Positions 1 to 9,057 are shown, counted from the first letter of the stretch. The stretch is DNA of 64,000 nucleotides from Chitinophaga nivalis (GCF_025989125.1 NZ_JAPDNR010000001.1:6932087-6996086), one strand, 5' to 3'. Translations and numbers: made by a program. Notes: generated from the sequence alone by a model not told the origin.

Positions 1-255
1 ACTTCCGCCTTATCACTGGCGCCGTTTACCAAAAATGCCGGTAGCGCCTCTGCGCTGATGGGCGCCATTCAAATGGGGCTGGGTGCACTCGCATCTGCTG
101 TGGTGAGTCTGTTTGATACGCACTCCGCTATGCCGCTGGCAGTGACCATGTTTGGTTCCTCACTGTTAGCCTTGCTGGTGTTGCTGATGGGCCGTAAACA
201 GATAAAAACAGCGATTACCACGCCGGATAAAGCCAGTGCCGTTATCGTACATTAA
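1..255 (+). CDS. MFS multidrug efflux transporter, C-terminal fragment (Bcr/CflA-like)
   Basis: The reading frame is open from the first base of the window and ends at a TAA at 253-255, so only the last 84 residues are present. They contain the sequence TKNAGSASALMGAIQMG, which matches the last-third motif of Bcr/CflA-type drug:H+ antiporters of the major facilitator superfamily, followed by a hydrophobic helix (residues about 44-61 of the fragment) and a short polar tail. Such proteins sit in the inner membrane and export drugs or metabolites. Family assignment rests on this one motif, and the start lies outside the window. Confidence 0.7.
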   Translation, partial: TSALSLAPFTKNAGSASALMGAIQMGLGALASAVVSLFDTHSAMPLAVTMFGSSLLALLVLLMGRKQIKTAITTPDKASAVIVH

Positions 256-276
256 TACCCAATCTGCATACCGCTG

Positions 277-1350
277 ATGAAAAACAACGTGCTGCTGCTG
301 TTACTGTTGCTGAGTAGTACAGTAACCTCCTATGGGCAATCGTGTGCACAACTGGCTGATAGTATCCGCCAGGCCTTACACCTGCCTGCATTGGGTTATG
401 CCGTTGTAACGGCAGACAGTATCCCCGACATCCGGATGCTGGGCGTTAGAAAGGCCGGAGATCCGGCGCCAGCTACGCTTTCAGACCGGTTCCGGATTGG
501 TTCCAATACCAAGGCAATTACCGGTATGCTGGCGGCCATGCAGGTAAAAGCGGGTCACCTTCGGTGGGACACAGAATTTTTCAGCCTCTTTCCGGAGCTG
601 AAAAGCCACAGCCATCCGGCTTATCATCACCTCACCCTATTACAGACACTTACGTTCAGAACCAGACTGATTCCCTATACCTATACCAACAACGCCCCTA
701 CGCCCGCACAGATACCCGGCACACCAGCTATGCAACGGTATCACTTTGCAGCATGGCTGCTACAACAACCACCGGTTGCGGCTACAGCCGATATCAACCT
801 CACCAACAGCGGCTATCCGCTGGCCAGCCTGATGCTGGAAAAAGCATCGGGACATACCTACCCCGAACTGCTGGCAGCACTGGGACAACAACTGCAACTA
901 CACTTTGGCGTAGGCAGTCCCAATTATCCGGACAGTACACAAACCTGGGGACATGATGCCCATGGTATACCCGAACCACCGGCAGATCATTACAAACTCA
1001 ACTGGCTGATGGCGGCGGGCAATATCAACATCAGCCTGGAAGATTATGCCTGTTTCATACAACTGCAATTAAAAGGATTAGCCGGCCGTTCAGACCTGCT
1101 GACAGCAAAAGAGTTTGCTTTCCTCCATACTGGTCTGCCACATTTTGCTGTAGGCTGGTTTTGGGAACATAACGATGCGCATCACCGCGTATCTTACAAC
1201 AAAGGCAATCCCGGCACCTTCCTCACAACGGTACGCGTCATACCAACAGCCAACAGGGGTTATATCATCTTTACCAATCAACAACGCGACGACATAGCCG
1301 CTGCATTGGACACCTTACAGCGGGCACTTGAAAAGCAATACGGCTATTGA
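277..1350 (+). CDS. Secreted serine hydrolase of the class C beta-lactamase fold, with atypical active site
   Basis: 357 residues with a signal peptide (cleavage near YGQ21). The serine motif S76-N-T-K79 of the beta-lactamase/DD-peptidase fold is clear (RIGSNTKAITG). The second motif, normally Y-x-N, reads L175-T-N177, so the usual catalytic tyrosine is absent. The third motif, normally H/K-x-G, reads N-K-G. The fold is therefore secure, but the activity is not. Family members are peptidases, esterases or beta-lactamases acting in the periplasm. It begins 21 bp after the MFS gene on the same strand, so the two may be cotranscribed. Confidence 0.75.
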   Translation: MKNNVLLLLLLLSSTVTSYGQSCAQLADSIRQALHLPALGYAVVTADSIPDIRMLGVRKAGDPAPATLSDRFRIGSNTKAITGMLAAMQVKAGHLRWDTEFFSLFPELKSHSHPAYHHLTLLQTLTFRTRLIPYTYTNNAPTPAQIPGTPAMQRYHFAAWLLQQPPVAATADINLTNSGYPLASLMLEKASGHTYPELLAALGQQLQLHFGVGSPNYPDSTQTWGHDAHGIPEPPADHYKLNWLMAAGNINISLEDYACFIQLQLKGLAGRSDLLTAKEFAFLHTGLPHFAVGWFWEHNDAHHRVSYNKGNPGTFLTTVRVIPTANRGYIIFTNQQRDDIAAALDTLQRALEKQYGY

Positions 1351-1391
1351 CAGGATAATTGTATCTTTAAAAGCAGTACAAAGCAAATAGT

Positions 1392-1739
1392 ATGACATCC
1401 TACCCTGAACAACTCGCTGATCGCGTACGCGCATTACTCGCCGCTGCTACATCTGCAGTAACAGAAAAGAAAATGTTTGGTGGTTTATGTTTTATGGTGC
1501 ACGATAAAATGTGCGTAGGTGTGAAACCGGCTTCCATCATGGTACGCATCGATCCTTCCCTGACAGATCAAATCCTTGAAAACAATCCGGAGTGCACCCC
1601 TATGATCCATGGTGGTAAAACGATGAAAGGATATATTTTCGTACCGGCAACAACATTACAAACACAAAAACAATTGCAATACTGGATTAAAATGGCATTA
1701 GAATTTAACCATATTGCTAAATCTTCCCGCAGAAAATAA
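1392..1739 (+). CDS. TfoX/Sxy N-terminal domain protein
   Basis: 115 residues forming one TfoX N-terminal domain. Diagnostic stretches are KKMFGGLCFMVHDKMCVGV (residues about 27-45) and a C-terminal half with MKGYIFVP. Full-length Sxy/TfoX of Gammaproteobacteria activates competence genes and has a second C-terminal domain; that domain is missing here, as in most Bacteroidota homologues. The stand-alone domain has no established biochemical function, so no role in competence is claimed. It lies 41 bp after the serine hydrolase gene on the same strand. Confidence 0.75.
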   Translation: MTSYPEQLADRVRALLAAATSAVTEKKMFGGLCFMVHDKMCVGVKPASIMVRIDPSLTDQILENNPECTPMIHGGKTMKGYIFVPATTLQTQKQLQYWIKMALEFNHIAKSSRRK

Positions 1740-1857
1740 GTGGGTAATGCCATTCAGCAGCTGATTTGCCACTATTTTTTTTATCTTTAACCACTTCGGA
1801 CCATCATGTAGCATTAACAGTAACCAGATTTTTTAACCGGCATTATTCTATTTGCGT

Positions 1858-3093
1858 ATGGATACATTTACTATTATTACGGCATTAATTACCATCAGTG
1901 CGTTAATCTCCTATATCAATAACCGATACATTAAATTACCCGGCGCCATAGGCGTGATCGTGGTTTCGCTCCTGTTATCCTTTGTGATACTCCTCACAGG
2001 TAAGATCGTTCCCGGCGCTTATAGCTTTATAAAAAGTTTAACCAGCAGTATCGACTTTACACAAACCCTGCTGGATATTATGTTAGGCTTCCTGCTGTTT
2101 GCCAGTGCCCTTCATTTTGATTTGAAAAAACTACGGGAACAACGTTATCCCGTATTGGCCCTTAGCACCATTGGCGTGATTGGTTCCACCTTTATTTTCG
2201 GATACCTGCTCTATTGGGCCACCTCGCTGTTACATATTGATTTACCATTGATATACTGCCTCCTGTTCGGCGCCTTGATTTCTCCGACAGATCCGGTAGC
2301 CGTATTGTCTATACTCAAAAAATCGAAAGTACCACCGGCACTGGAAACCATTATTGGAGGCGAGTCGCTGCTGAATGATGGTACCGGTATCTTATTATTT
2401 GTGATCCTGAAAGAAATTGCAGATCAATCTTCCGTACATGTTTCCTTATCGCACACCATCGCACTGTTCTCCCAGGAAGTTTTCGGTGGTATATTACTGG
2501 GTGTGATTTCCGCAATAGTAGCTTACAGAACCATGAAACGGGTAGATGATTTCCAGACCATTGTACTGGTGTCTTTATCCATGGTGATGGTAATATCCGT
2601 ATTGGGCAGTATGTTACACGTATCTATTCCGCTGGCAGCTGTTTCGGCCGGACTGATATTAGGCAATACTTCACTGGGTGCTATACAGTCAGAAAGTATG
2701 CAACATTATTTTCACAACATCTGGAGTTTGATTGATGAATTGTTAAACACGATTTTGTTTGTGATGATCGGTTTACAGATTGTGGTGATGCCTTTCCTGC
2801 AGAACTACTGGCTCACAGGCCTGCTGGCAACGGCGTTTGTATTGGTGGCCAGAGCGCTGAGTATTACCATACCGGCGGTGGTATTAAAACGTTCGTTGAA
2901 AACAGATTATAAAAGCATTGGTATATTGGTATGGGCAGGTTTGCGAGGGGGCATCTCCGTTGCCCTGGCGCTGTCGTTGCCTGATTCTCCCTACAAGGAA
3001 ATCATTTTATCGGCCAGTTATATTGTCGTACTCTTTTCCATTATAGTACAAGGTTTGACCTTAAAAAGAGTGGTGGATAAACTGGTACATTAA
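1858..3093 (+). CDS. Na+/H+ antiporter, CPA1 (NhaP) family
   Basis: 411 residues with about 12 hydrophobic helices, an inner-membrane monovalent cation/proton antiporter. The CPA1 signature ALISPTDPVAVLSILK (residues about 140-155) holds the ion-binding Asp, and a later stretch GGESLLNDGTGILLF carries the Asn-Asp typical of CPA1 members. A conserved arginine region, WAGLRGGISVALAL, is near the C-terminus. The ATG at 1858 is preferred to an in-frame TTG two codons upstream. There is no cytoplasmic TrkA-C tail. It probably works in pH and sodium homeostasis. A strong terminator follows. Confidence 0.88.
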   Translation: MDTFTIITALITISALISYINNRYIKLPGAIGVIVVSLLLSFVILLTGKIVPGAYSFIKSLTSSIDFTQTLLDIMLGFLLFASALHFDLKKLREQRYPVLALSTIGVIGSTFIFGYLLYWATSLLHIDLPLIYCLLFGALISPTDPVAVLSILKKSKVPPALETIIGGESLLNDGTGILLFVILKEIADQSSVHVSLSHTIALFSQEVFGGILLGVISAIVAYRTMKRVDDFQTIVLVSLSMVMVISVLGSMLHVSIPLAAVSAGLILGNTSLGAIQSESMQHYFHNIWSLIDELLNTILFVMIGLQIVVMPFLQNYWLTGLLATAFVLVARALSITIPAVVLKRSLKTDYKSIGILVWAGLRGGISVALALSLPDSPYKEIILSASYIVVLFSIIVQGLTLKRVVDKLVH

Positions 3094-3102
3094 TTTTCCC
3101 AT

Positions 3103-3134
3103 CCCGTCAACATCATCGTTGACGGGATTTTTTT
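3103..3134 (+). terminator. Rho-independent terminator after the antiporter gene
   Basis: Perfect 9-bp stem CCCGTCAAC (3103-3111) and GTTGACGGG (3118-3126), with loop ATCATC, followed directly by ATTTTTTTT. It starts 9 bp after the antiporter stop codon. It also lies just beyond the 3' end of the converging lipoprotein gene, but the T-run is only on the plus strand. Confidence 0.9.
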
Positions 3135-3140
3135 TGCGGT

Positions 3141-3725
3141 TTATTTTGCCAATCCGATTTGTTGCATAAATGCCTGATTATCCCAGAATAAATATTCTTC
3201 CGTCATTCGTCCGTCTTTCCAGTGCCCTACCGTACACATCATCAGCTTGAATGCCTTACCGGTAGGTGGAATTGTTTTACCTTCCCCGACAGGCATCGGC
3301 CGGGTAAATGTACCTTCCATGATTCCTATCACCGCTGTCCATTCCCGATCCGCTATTTTCACCGGATGTTCCTTAATTCTGGTGTCGGGAGCAAATACAA
3401 ACTGAGGTTTCAATGCGTTGATATGTTGCGGATCAATACCGGTAGTAGTATGGCCATCCGGATAATATACCAGAATATCATCTGCATGACTTATTTTCAG
3501 TTGATCCCATCGCTGGTTACTATATATATCGTAATCCAGGGAATCAAAACGGGTTAGCAATTTATCTTCTGCAGCTTTATTGTCCCGGTAGTACTGCAAC
3601 GCTTTCTCCAACGAATCTACCTTTGCCTGTAGCCCCTTTATATCATCCGGCGTACCGGGCGAACAGGCAAAAAAAGTACCTGCGAATATCATTATCAACA
3701 AACAGCTGAAATCATTTTTTTTCAT
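3141..3725 (-). CDS. SnoaL-like (ester cyclase fold) lipoprotein
   Basis: 194 residues. A lipoprotein signal ends in a lipobox with Cys21 (GTFFAC). A short coiled segment (residues about 30-60, DIKGLQAKVDSLEKAL) precedes a SnoaL/NTF2-like domain of about 120 residues, recognisable from the WDQLKISHADDILVYYPDG start and the GKAFKLMMCTVGHW strand. SnoaL-like proteins of this kind are usually annotated as ester cyclases; no catalytic residue can be assigned here. It is likely anchored in an outer or inner membrane leaflet facing the periplasm. It converges on the antiporter gene. Confidence 0.65.
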   Translation of the reverse strand: MKKNDFSCLLIMIFAGTFFACSPGTPDDIKGLQAKVDSLEKALQYYRDNKAAEDKLLTRFDSLDYDIYSNQRWDQLKISHADDILVYYPDGHTTTGIDPQHINALKPQFVFAPDTRIKEHPVKIADREWTAVIGIMEGTFTRPMPVGEGKTIPPTGKAFKLMMCTVGHWKDGRMTEEYLFWDNQAFMQQIGLAK

Positions 3726-3890
3726 GATAATCTTGTTTTAGTGATTATGAGGTAAACAGCCCGTCAGGAATATCAACAGCAGATAATATCGGATTGTTTT
3801 ACCACACATCGCCCCTGTTGCCGGGCTTCACTTTTTATCCCAACTGCTGGTTACTAATGTGAGATAGTTTAACTTGACAAGGATTTTTTT

Positions 3891-5042
3891 ATGCTAAATG
3901 ATTATACGATGAACAAATGGCAAAAAATAAGAGCAGACTATCCGGTATTTAATCATTACACTTACCTCTACACCAATGGCGGCGCGCCGGTGAGCACGCC
4001 GCTGATAAACAAGGCACATCAACTGCTGACGACACTCAGTGAAAAAGGCCGGCTGATCATACCGGAATGGGAACAGGAAACCCGGGATACCCGCCAGCTG
4101 CTGGCACGGATGATTCATGCCCAGCCACATGAAATTGCCTTTATCAACAATACCGCGCATGCGATGACCTTACTGCAGGACTTGTTCCCCAAAGATCATG
4201 GCGTTCTCTCCATGCGGGATGATTTCCCTTCCAGCTATGTAGGATGGATACACAGCGGACAGCCCGTTGTACTGGTAGAAAGCCAGCCGGATGGTACTAT
4301 TGACGTTGCCGCCATTGCCCGGCAGATCACACCGGAGACCCGGCTGCTGGTGACCAGTCATGTGATGTTCAGAACAGGATTCCGGCAAGACCTGGCGCAG
4401 ATCGGCGACCTATGCCGGCAGCATCAGCTCATTCATATTGTAGATGCAACGCAGTCATTTGGTCTGTTCCCGATAGATGTACAGGCGTATCACATAGATG
4501 TGCTCATCTTTCATGCCTATAAATGGGTGAATGCGGGTTATGGTATCGGCGCCATGTATATCTCTGAAAAGATACTGGCCCAATATCCGGCACATGCGGC
4601 CAACTGGCAGAATGTAGACTATGCCCAGCCTGACTTCCAAACCAATACCGACTATACGAAATTTACGTTGAAAAAGGATGCTACGGTATTTGAAATGGGT
4701 ACACTCCCCTATGTGAATATCCTGTTGTTGAAAGCAGCCCTGGAGTATCTGGAGGCTATCGGCATCGGAGAGATAGAAAGCTATGTACAAACGCTGGTAG
4801 CGTATCTGGGGGAAAAGGCCGCCGCCCATGGTATTAAGTGGCTGACACCTTATACGCCGCCGCATTTTTCGGGGATTCAGCGGTTACGCATTACGCCGGC
4901 GCAATATGCCACCCTGCAAGCGGAAAATATTGCAGCCCGGTACAGCAACGAACAGCTGACAGTGGCGCTTAGTTTTTACAATAACACGGCGGATATTGAT
5001 CATCTTTTTGCCGTTATCGGTGAAAATACACCGGGAGTATAA
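3891..5042 (+). CDS. PLP-dependent aminotransferase, class V (cysteine desulfurase-like fold)
   Basis: 383 residues. Features of the class V PLP fold are visible: INNTAHAM near residues 85-92 for phosphate binding, VDATQSFG with the Asp that holds the pyridine nitrogen, and FHAYKW with the probable Schiff-base Lys211. There is no cysteine-bearing loop like that of NifS/IscS, so a true cysteine desulfurase is unlikely; an isopenicillin epimerase-like or other lyase role is possible. The start at 3891 is preferred because AAGGA lies 8 bases upstream; a second ATG is at 3909. The substrate is unknown. Confidence 0.78.
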   Translation: MLNDYTMNKWQKIRADYPVFNHYTYLYTNGGAPVSTPLINKAHQLLTTLSEKGRLIIPEWEQETRDTRQLLARMIHAQPHEIAFINNTAHAMTLLQDLFPKDHGVLSMRDDFPSSYVGWIHSGQPVVLVESQPDGTIDVAAIARQITPETRLLVTSHVMFRTGFRQDLAQIGDLCRQHQLIHIVDATQSFGLFPIDVQAYHIDVLIFHAYKWVNAGYGIGAMYISEKILAQYPAHAANWQNVDYAQPDFQTNTDYTKFTLKKDATVFEMGTLPYVNILLLKAALEYLEAIGIGEIESYVQTLVAYLGEKAAAHGIKWLTPYTPPHFSGIQRLRITPAQYATLQAENIAARYSNEQLTVALSFYNNTADIDHLFAVIGENTPGV

Positions 5043-5056
5043 TCTCCCGGTGTATT
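5025..5056. terminator. Two-way terminator between convergent genes
   Basis: Perfect 13-bp inverted repeat AATACACCGGGAG (5025-5037) and CTCCCGGTGTATT (5044-5056) with a 6-base loop. It overlaps the stop codon of the aminotransferase gene and lies just before the stop of the DUF4198 gene on the other strand. It is followed by TGACTTTATTTTA on the plus strand, so it can serve both genes. Confidence 0.75.
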
Positions 5057-5060
5057 GACT

Positions 5061-5774
5061 TTATTTTACTACTTCAAAAGCAATCGTTGCATTTCTCCAT
5101 ACGCCGTTGTATTTATTCTCATACAGCGTACCGTCTTCTGTGTGCATGTTGGTAGCTTCCAGCATGTATTTGCCAGGCCATAAAGGCACGAAGGTAGCCA
5201 CACCGGCAGCATCGGTTACAATTGTTGTATTCCAGCCGCTGGGAGAAAATACCGCCACCTGAATCTTCTCTGTAGGAGTAGATTTGAAGCTGGTTTTTAC
5301 CGCTACCGGTTTGTTTACTTTAAATACTTTTCCGGCGCCGGTAAAGGCCGTCAGTTCATGTCCGGTTACCGTTTCAGTAGCCACAGCTGTTTTACCTACT
5401 GCTACCGTAGCGCTGGCGTTGAACTGGTATTTGGTAGTACCACCCAGCTCTCTGGCATCATGGGAAACAGCCAGGGTGTATACACCATCAGTGGCAGGCG
5501 TAAAGCTGGCAGTAAAGTGATCTGCTCCCGGCGTGCAGGTCAGCTTTGTTTTTTGTTTATCAGGGCCGATCAGCCATAAGGTAAACGTTTTTACATCTGA
5601 ATACCAGTCCGATACTTTTTCAGGTGTATGTTCCGTGTATTCTCCATAGTAAATCTTCACCTGTTGTTCTTTCCCTTTGGTGCCGGTGAGTTGGGTTTCG
5701 ATCCAGAGCATGTGAGCGAAAACATGGCTGCAGCAACAAACCAGCAGCAAACTAAGCAACAATTTTATTTTCAT
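5061..5774 (-). CDS. DUF4198 periplasmic protein with a mature N-terminal histidine
   Basis: 237 residues with a classical signal peptide predicted to be cut after Ala20 (SHVFA), leaving His21 as the first mature residue followed by MLWIE. This start is typical of DUF4198, a family of beta-sandwich proteins often found near nickel, cobalt or copper uptake genes. Two Ig-like beta domains follow, the second with TDAAGVATFVPLWPGKYML, which resembles a carboxypeptidase-regulatory/Cna-B-like strand pattern. A metal-binding role is inferred from the family and the free N-terminal His. No metal transporter gene is adjacent. Confidence 0.72.
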   Translation of the reverse strand: MKIKLLLSLLLVCCCSHVFAHMLWIETQLTGTKGKEQQVKIYYGEYTEHTPEKVSDWYSDVKTFTLWLIGPDKQKTKLTCTPGADHFTASFTPATDGVYTLAVSHDARELGGTTKYQFNASATVAVGKTAVATETVTGHELTAFTGAGKVFKVNKPVAVKTSFKSTPTEKIQVAVFSPSGWNTTIVTDAAGVATFVPLWPGKYMLEATNMHTEDGTLYENKYNGVWRNATIAFEVVK

Positions 5775-5882
5775 GAGCGCATATAGATTAGGGAAACAAA
5801 AATAGCTATCCCATGGATAGCCTGCTTGAACAATCAGAAAAAATATTTGCTGATTCGGGAAAAATAAAGGGAAGAGAAAGAA

Positions 5883-5921
5883 AGCTGGCCATCCGGAGAA
5901 GATTCCAACGGATGGCCAGCT
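5883..5921 (-). terminator. Terminator after the aldo/keto reductase gene
   Basis: Perfect 13-bp stem AGCTGGCCATCCG (5883-5895) and CGGATGGCCAGCT (5909-5921) with a 13-base loop. Reading on the minus strand it starts 6 bp after the reductase stop codon and is followed by the T/C-rich stretch TTCTTTCTCTTCCC. The T-run is imperfect, so efficiency is uncertain. Confidence 0.65.
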
Positions 5922-5926
5922 GTTTA

Positions 5927-6760
5927 TCAGAAGTCGAAAGTATCCGGATCCGGACCTACGCGTTCACCGCGGTCTAAAGCATCAATCTTAGCTACATCTG
6001 CTACTTCAATACTAAAATTGAAAACATCCGCATTGCTGATGATACGTTTTTCCTGAATGCTCTTCGGGATTGTTACCACGTCTTTCTGCAGGTTCCATCT
6101 TAATACCAGCTGCGCCACCGTTACACCGTATTTTTCTGCCAATGCCTGCAGTTCAGGAATATCAAATATTTTACCTTGCATTAACGGGCTCCATGCTTCA
6201 TACTGAATACCGTGTTTTTTGCAGAAATCCAGCAGTGGCTGTTGTACCAGGCGGGGGTGGAATTCCAATTGGTTCACCATCGGCGTTACCTTCACCGACG
6301 GTAAAAGATCTTCCAGGTGATGTTGCAGGAAGTTACTTACACCAATCGCTTTTACACGGCCATCTGCATATAACTGTTCCAATGCCCGCCAGGTTTCTTT
6401 ATACTTACCTTTCACCGGCCAGTGGATCAGGTACAGATCCAGGTAGTCTGTCTGCAGTTTATTTACTGAAGTTTCAAACGCTTTCAAGGTACTATCATAA
6501 CCCTGGTCTGCATTCCATACTTTGCTGGTGAGAAAAATATCTTTACGGTCGATAGCATGATTCGCTACTGCTGTTCCTACACCCTCTTCGTTTTTATAGA
6601 TAGCAGCCGTATCGATATGGCGATAACCAGCATCCAGTGCATATCTAACGGAGTCAATCACTTCCTGCCCATCATTGGTTTTATAAACACCCAGTCCGAA
6701 ATAAGGCATCTGTACACCGTTTGCCAGTTGTACAGTACCTTTGATGTCTGTAATATTCAT
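5927..6760 (-). CDS. Aldo/keto reductase (2,5-diketo-D-gluconate reductase type)
   Basis: 277 residues, the usual length for the family. A TIM-barrel NADPH-dependent carbonyl reductase. The catalytic tetrad is intact: Asp and Tyr in HIDTAAIYKNE, Lys in LTSKVWN, and His in LYLIHWPVKG. The NADP-binding end shows IPKSIQEKRIISN, typical of AKR3/AKR5 members. The protein is cytoplasmic, and its natural substrate cannot be deduced. It is monocistronic with its own terminator. The 138-bp gap upstream is AT-rich and probably holds its promoter. Confidence 0.88.
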   Translation of the reverse strand: MNITDIKGTVQLANGVQMPYFGLGVYKTNDGQEVIDSVRYALDAGYRHIDTAAIYKNEEGVGTAVANHAIDRKDIFLTSKVWNADQGYDSTLKAFETSVNKLQTDYLDLYLIHWPVKGKYKETWRALEQLYADGRVKAIGVSNFLQHHLEDLLPSVKVTPMVNQLEFHPRLVQQPLLDFCKKHGIQYEAWSPLMQGKIFDIPELQALAEKYGVTVAQLVLRWNLQKDVVTIPKSIQEKRIISNADVFNFSIEVADVAKIDALDRGERVGPDPDTFDF

Positions 6761-6898
6761 ACGTCTCTCTTTTATTTTATAAAATCTGAAAATATTTTTT
6801 TCAGCCTTGGCTTTTTGCGTAGCGCAAAAATACAGCTAGCTGCATTACAATAGCAGTAATAAAGCAGGATTTTTCTGTACCATTAAAGGATATTTCCC

Positions 6899-7471
6899 TT
6901 ATTCCGTGTCCTGATGAAACTGATTGACTAATCTGTTATCCGGTAAAGAATGAAAGGAACGAATCAACCATTTGTTTGCTTTCCTTACCACACTGCCTTT
7001 GTAATAACCGGCAGTGACCACCTGTACCTGTCCGGTGACCAGGTTGGTTTGCAAACAGGTGGCATATGCACTGAAATCAACCACATAGCCGGGGGCCGGC
7101 GATACCTGTATGTTGGAGAGCAGACGCCGGGGCTGAAAATGTTGCTCCTTTATTAGGTAGAGGAGCGGCGCCGTACGGGCCTGCCAGTTATATTTCCCTT
7201 CCAGTGGAATGCCGTCTATTTCTCCATGAATACTATCATCCATGTAATCGAGACATTTACGGAGTGCTGCATTATCAAAATTTTCACAAAAACCGATCAG
7301 TACTTTTTCAATACGTTGCTGATCGCGATAACGGACATCACTATACGAAAGCTGATGATTAAAATACCGGCTCTTTTTTGCCAGCAGGTTTTCTTTGGGG
7401 CCAGTATTGCAACAGAGCAATCCTGCAAAACTGCAGCTTAATAAAATGACGGGTAACAACTTCCTGCGCAT
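6899..7471 (-). CDS. Hypothetical lipoprotein (possibly NTF2-like)
   Basis: 190 residues when started at the ATG at 7471; an upstream in-frame ATG at 7504 would add 11 residues ahead of the signal peptide. The signal peptide MRRKLLPVILLSCSFAG ends in a lipobox (GLLCCN, Cys20 or Cys21). The remaining part, with GFCENFDNAALRKCLDYMDD and a C-terminal YYKGSVVRKANKWLIRSF strand, resembles the alternating helix and sheet of NTF2/SnoaL-like proteins. I do not recognise a named family. It lies upstream of the aldo/keto reductase on the same strand. Confidence 0.55.
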   Translation of the reverse strand: MRRKLLPVILLSCSFAGLLCCNTGPKENLLAKKSRYFNHQLSYSDVRYRDQQRIEKVLIGFCENFDNAALRKCLDYMDDSIHGEIDGIPLEGKYNWQARTAPLLYLIKEQHFQPRRLLSNIQVSPAPGYVVDFSAYATCLQTNLVTGQVQVVTAGYYKGSVVRKANKWLIRSFHSLPDNRLVNQFHQDTE

Positions 7472-7537
7472 CGTCCCATGATTTATGATATAACAAAAGC
7501 ACACCGGATATGTTTTGTTATATCACCCTATCATGAT

Positions 7538-8575
7538 TTACAACGGACAATTCTGATGGTAGTCAATTAATTCTATCGGCGTTTGTGCCAGCTCAATGCC
7601 TTTGTAATAGGCTTCGATCTCATCCAGTACCGCTTCCACTTCCGGTATCGTTTTTAACACCACCAGTCTGCTGCGGAACTCTTTGATATTCGGCAGTCCC
7701 TTCAGGTAATTGGCATAACAGCCACGCATTTCATTGATACCTTGTACCGGGCCTTTCCACTCTACCGACAGGCGGAGATGTTTTTTGCTGACAGCAATGC
7801 GCTCTTCCAATGTGGGGCCAGCCAGTATTTCGCCGGTCTGTACATAGTGTTTTATTTCCCGGAATAACCACGGATAACCGATCACAGCACGTCCGATCAT
7901 AATACCGTCTACACCGTAACGATTTTTGTATTCCAGGGCCTTTTGCGGGCTATTGATATCCCCGTTACCAAATATGGGAATATGTATGCGGGGATTGTTT
8001 TTTACTTTACCGATCAGCGTCCAGTCAGCTTCCCCTTTATACATCTGGCAGCGGGTGCGGCCATGGATGGCCAATGCTTTGATACCCACATCCTGCAGTC
8101 GTTCTGCTACTTCTTCAATATTTTTGGTATCGTCGTCCCAGCCCAGCCGTGTTTTTACCGTCACAGGCAGTTTGGTGGCTTTAACACATGCCGCAGTGAG
8201 GCGTACCATCAGGTCCAGATCTTTCAATACACCGGCGCCAGCACCTTTTCCTGCCACTTTTTTCACGGGGCAGCCAAAATTGATATCCAGTAAATCCGGA
8301 TTGGTGACATCCACAATTTTAGCAGCCATAGCCAGACTGTCTTCATCTCCTCCGAATATCTGAATCCCTACCGGGCGTTCATATTCAAAAATATCCAACT
8401 TCTTCCGGCACTTGATGGCATCCCGGATCAGTCCTTCACTTGAAATAAATTCAGTATACATAAGATCCGCTCCTGCATCCTTGCAGACAGCCCGGAACGG
8501 CGGATCGCTCACATCTTCCATCGGTGCCAGCAGCAAAGGAAAATCAGGTAATGTTATGTCATCAATCTTTACCAA
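7538..8575 (-). CDS. dusB: tRNA-dihydrouridine synthase, DusB type
   Basis: 345 residues. An FMN enzyme that reduces uridine to dihydrouridine in the tRNA D-loop (DusB acts at position 17 in E. coli). The fold starts with LLAPMEDVSDPPFRAVC (FMN-binding strand) and has the Dus signature DINFGCPVKKVAGKGAGAGV with the catalytic cysteine in FGCPV. The FMN phosphate site is IPIFGNGDI and DGIMIGRAVIGYPWLF. In many Bacteria dusB is next to fis or ntrC, but here it is alone and diverges from the disulfide reductase gene 482 bp away. Confidence 0.93.
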   Translation of the reverse strand: MVKIDDITLPDFPLLLAPMEDVSDPPFRAVCKDAGADLMYTEFISSEGLIRDAIKCRKKLDIFEYERPVGIQIFGGDEDSLAMAAKIVDVTNPDLLDINFGCPVKKVAGKGAGAGVLKDLDLMVRLTAACVKATKLPVTVKTRLGWDDDTKNIEEVAERLQDVGIKALAIHGRTRCQMYKGEADWTLIGKVKNNPRIHIPIFGNGDINSPQKALEYKNRYGVDGIMIGRAVIGYPWLFREIKHYVQTGEILAGPTLEERIAVSKKHLRLSVEWKGPVQGINEMRGCYANYLKGLPNIKEFRSRLVVLKTIPEVEAVLDEIEAYYKGIELAQTPIELIDYHQNCPL

Positions 8576-9057
8576 AATCTGTATTTTTTAAAAAGAAGTG
8601 CAAAGATAAAAAATAATTGTGGTCCGGGAGAAACTGATGGCTAAAGCATTAGCATATCATATACCCCATGGCCGGCAGGTAAAGGAAGCCGGCACACCAG
8701 CATACCTGCTCATGACAAGGGAAACTGCTACCCTATGTAGCGGAAAATGGGGCATAAATGATATTATATTACCAGATATGCTTACTACTACGTTACTAAA
8801 ACGAATGATCCACTTTAACCGAATGAAAGCCATCGGATTTTTTGGTTAAAATAATACCAGCAGGTTGTGTCAGGAGGAAAAATATAGCGTGGAGAAGGAA
8901 TACGAAAATAAGTATTTTCTTCTGCAGATATCCGGCACGGTTGTTCGGGATGAGTTATTTCTATCCGTTATCTGCTTATAAAGTCGTAATTTTTAATTTC
9001 CGCTATCACCACACGTATCCAGGCATAATGCTTTATTGTAATTCCAAATTCAGGGAT
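8576..9057. other. Divergent intergenic region of 482 bp
   Basis: This gap separates dusB (minus) from the disulfide reductase operon (plus) and must hold promoters for both. A 76-codon open frame at 8619-8849 has no recognisable features and atypical composition, so I do not call it. The frame of the reductase is open upstream to 8842, but that extension shows no FAD-binding motif and is best read as leader. No clear hairpin or repeat is visible. Confidence 0.5.

Noticed and set aside
8619..8849. 76-codon open frame upstream of the disulfide reductase
   Set aside because: No recognisable domain, and it lies where the operon promoter is expected.
8842..9057. N-terminal extension of the disulfide reductase (72 residues)
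   Set aside because: The extension has no family features; the FAD-binding strand starts right after the ATG at 9058.
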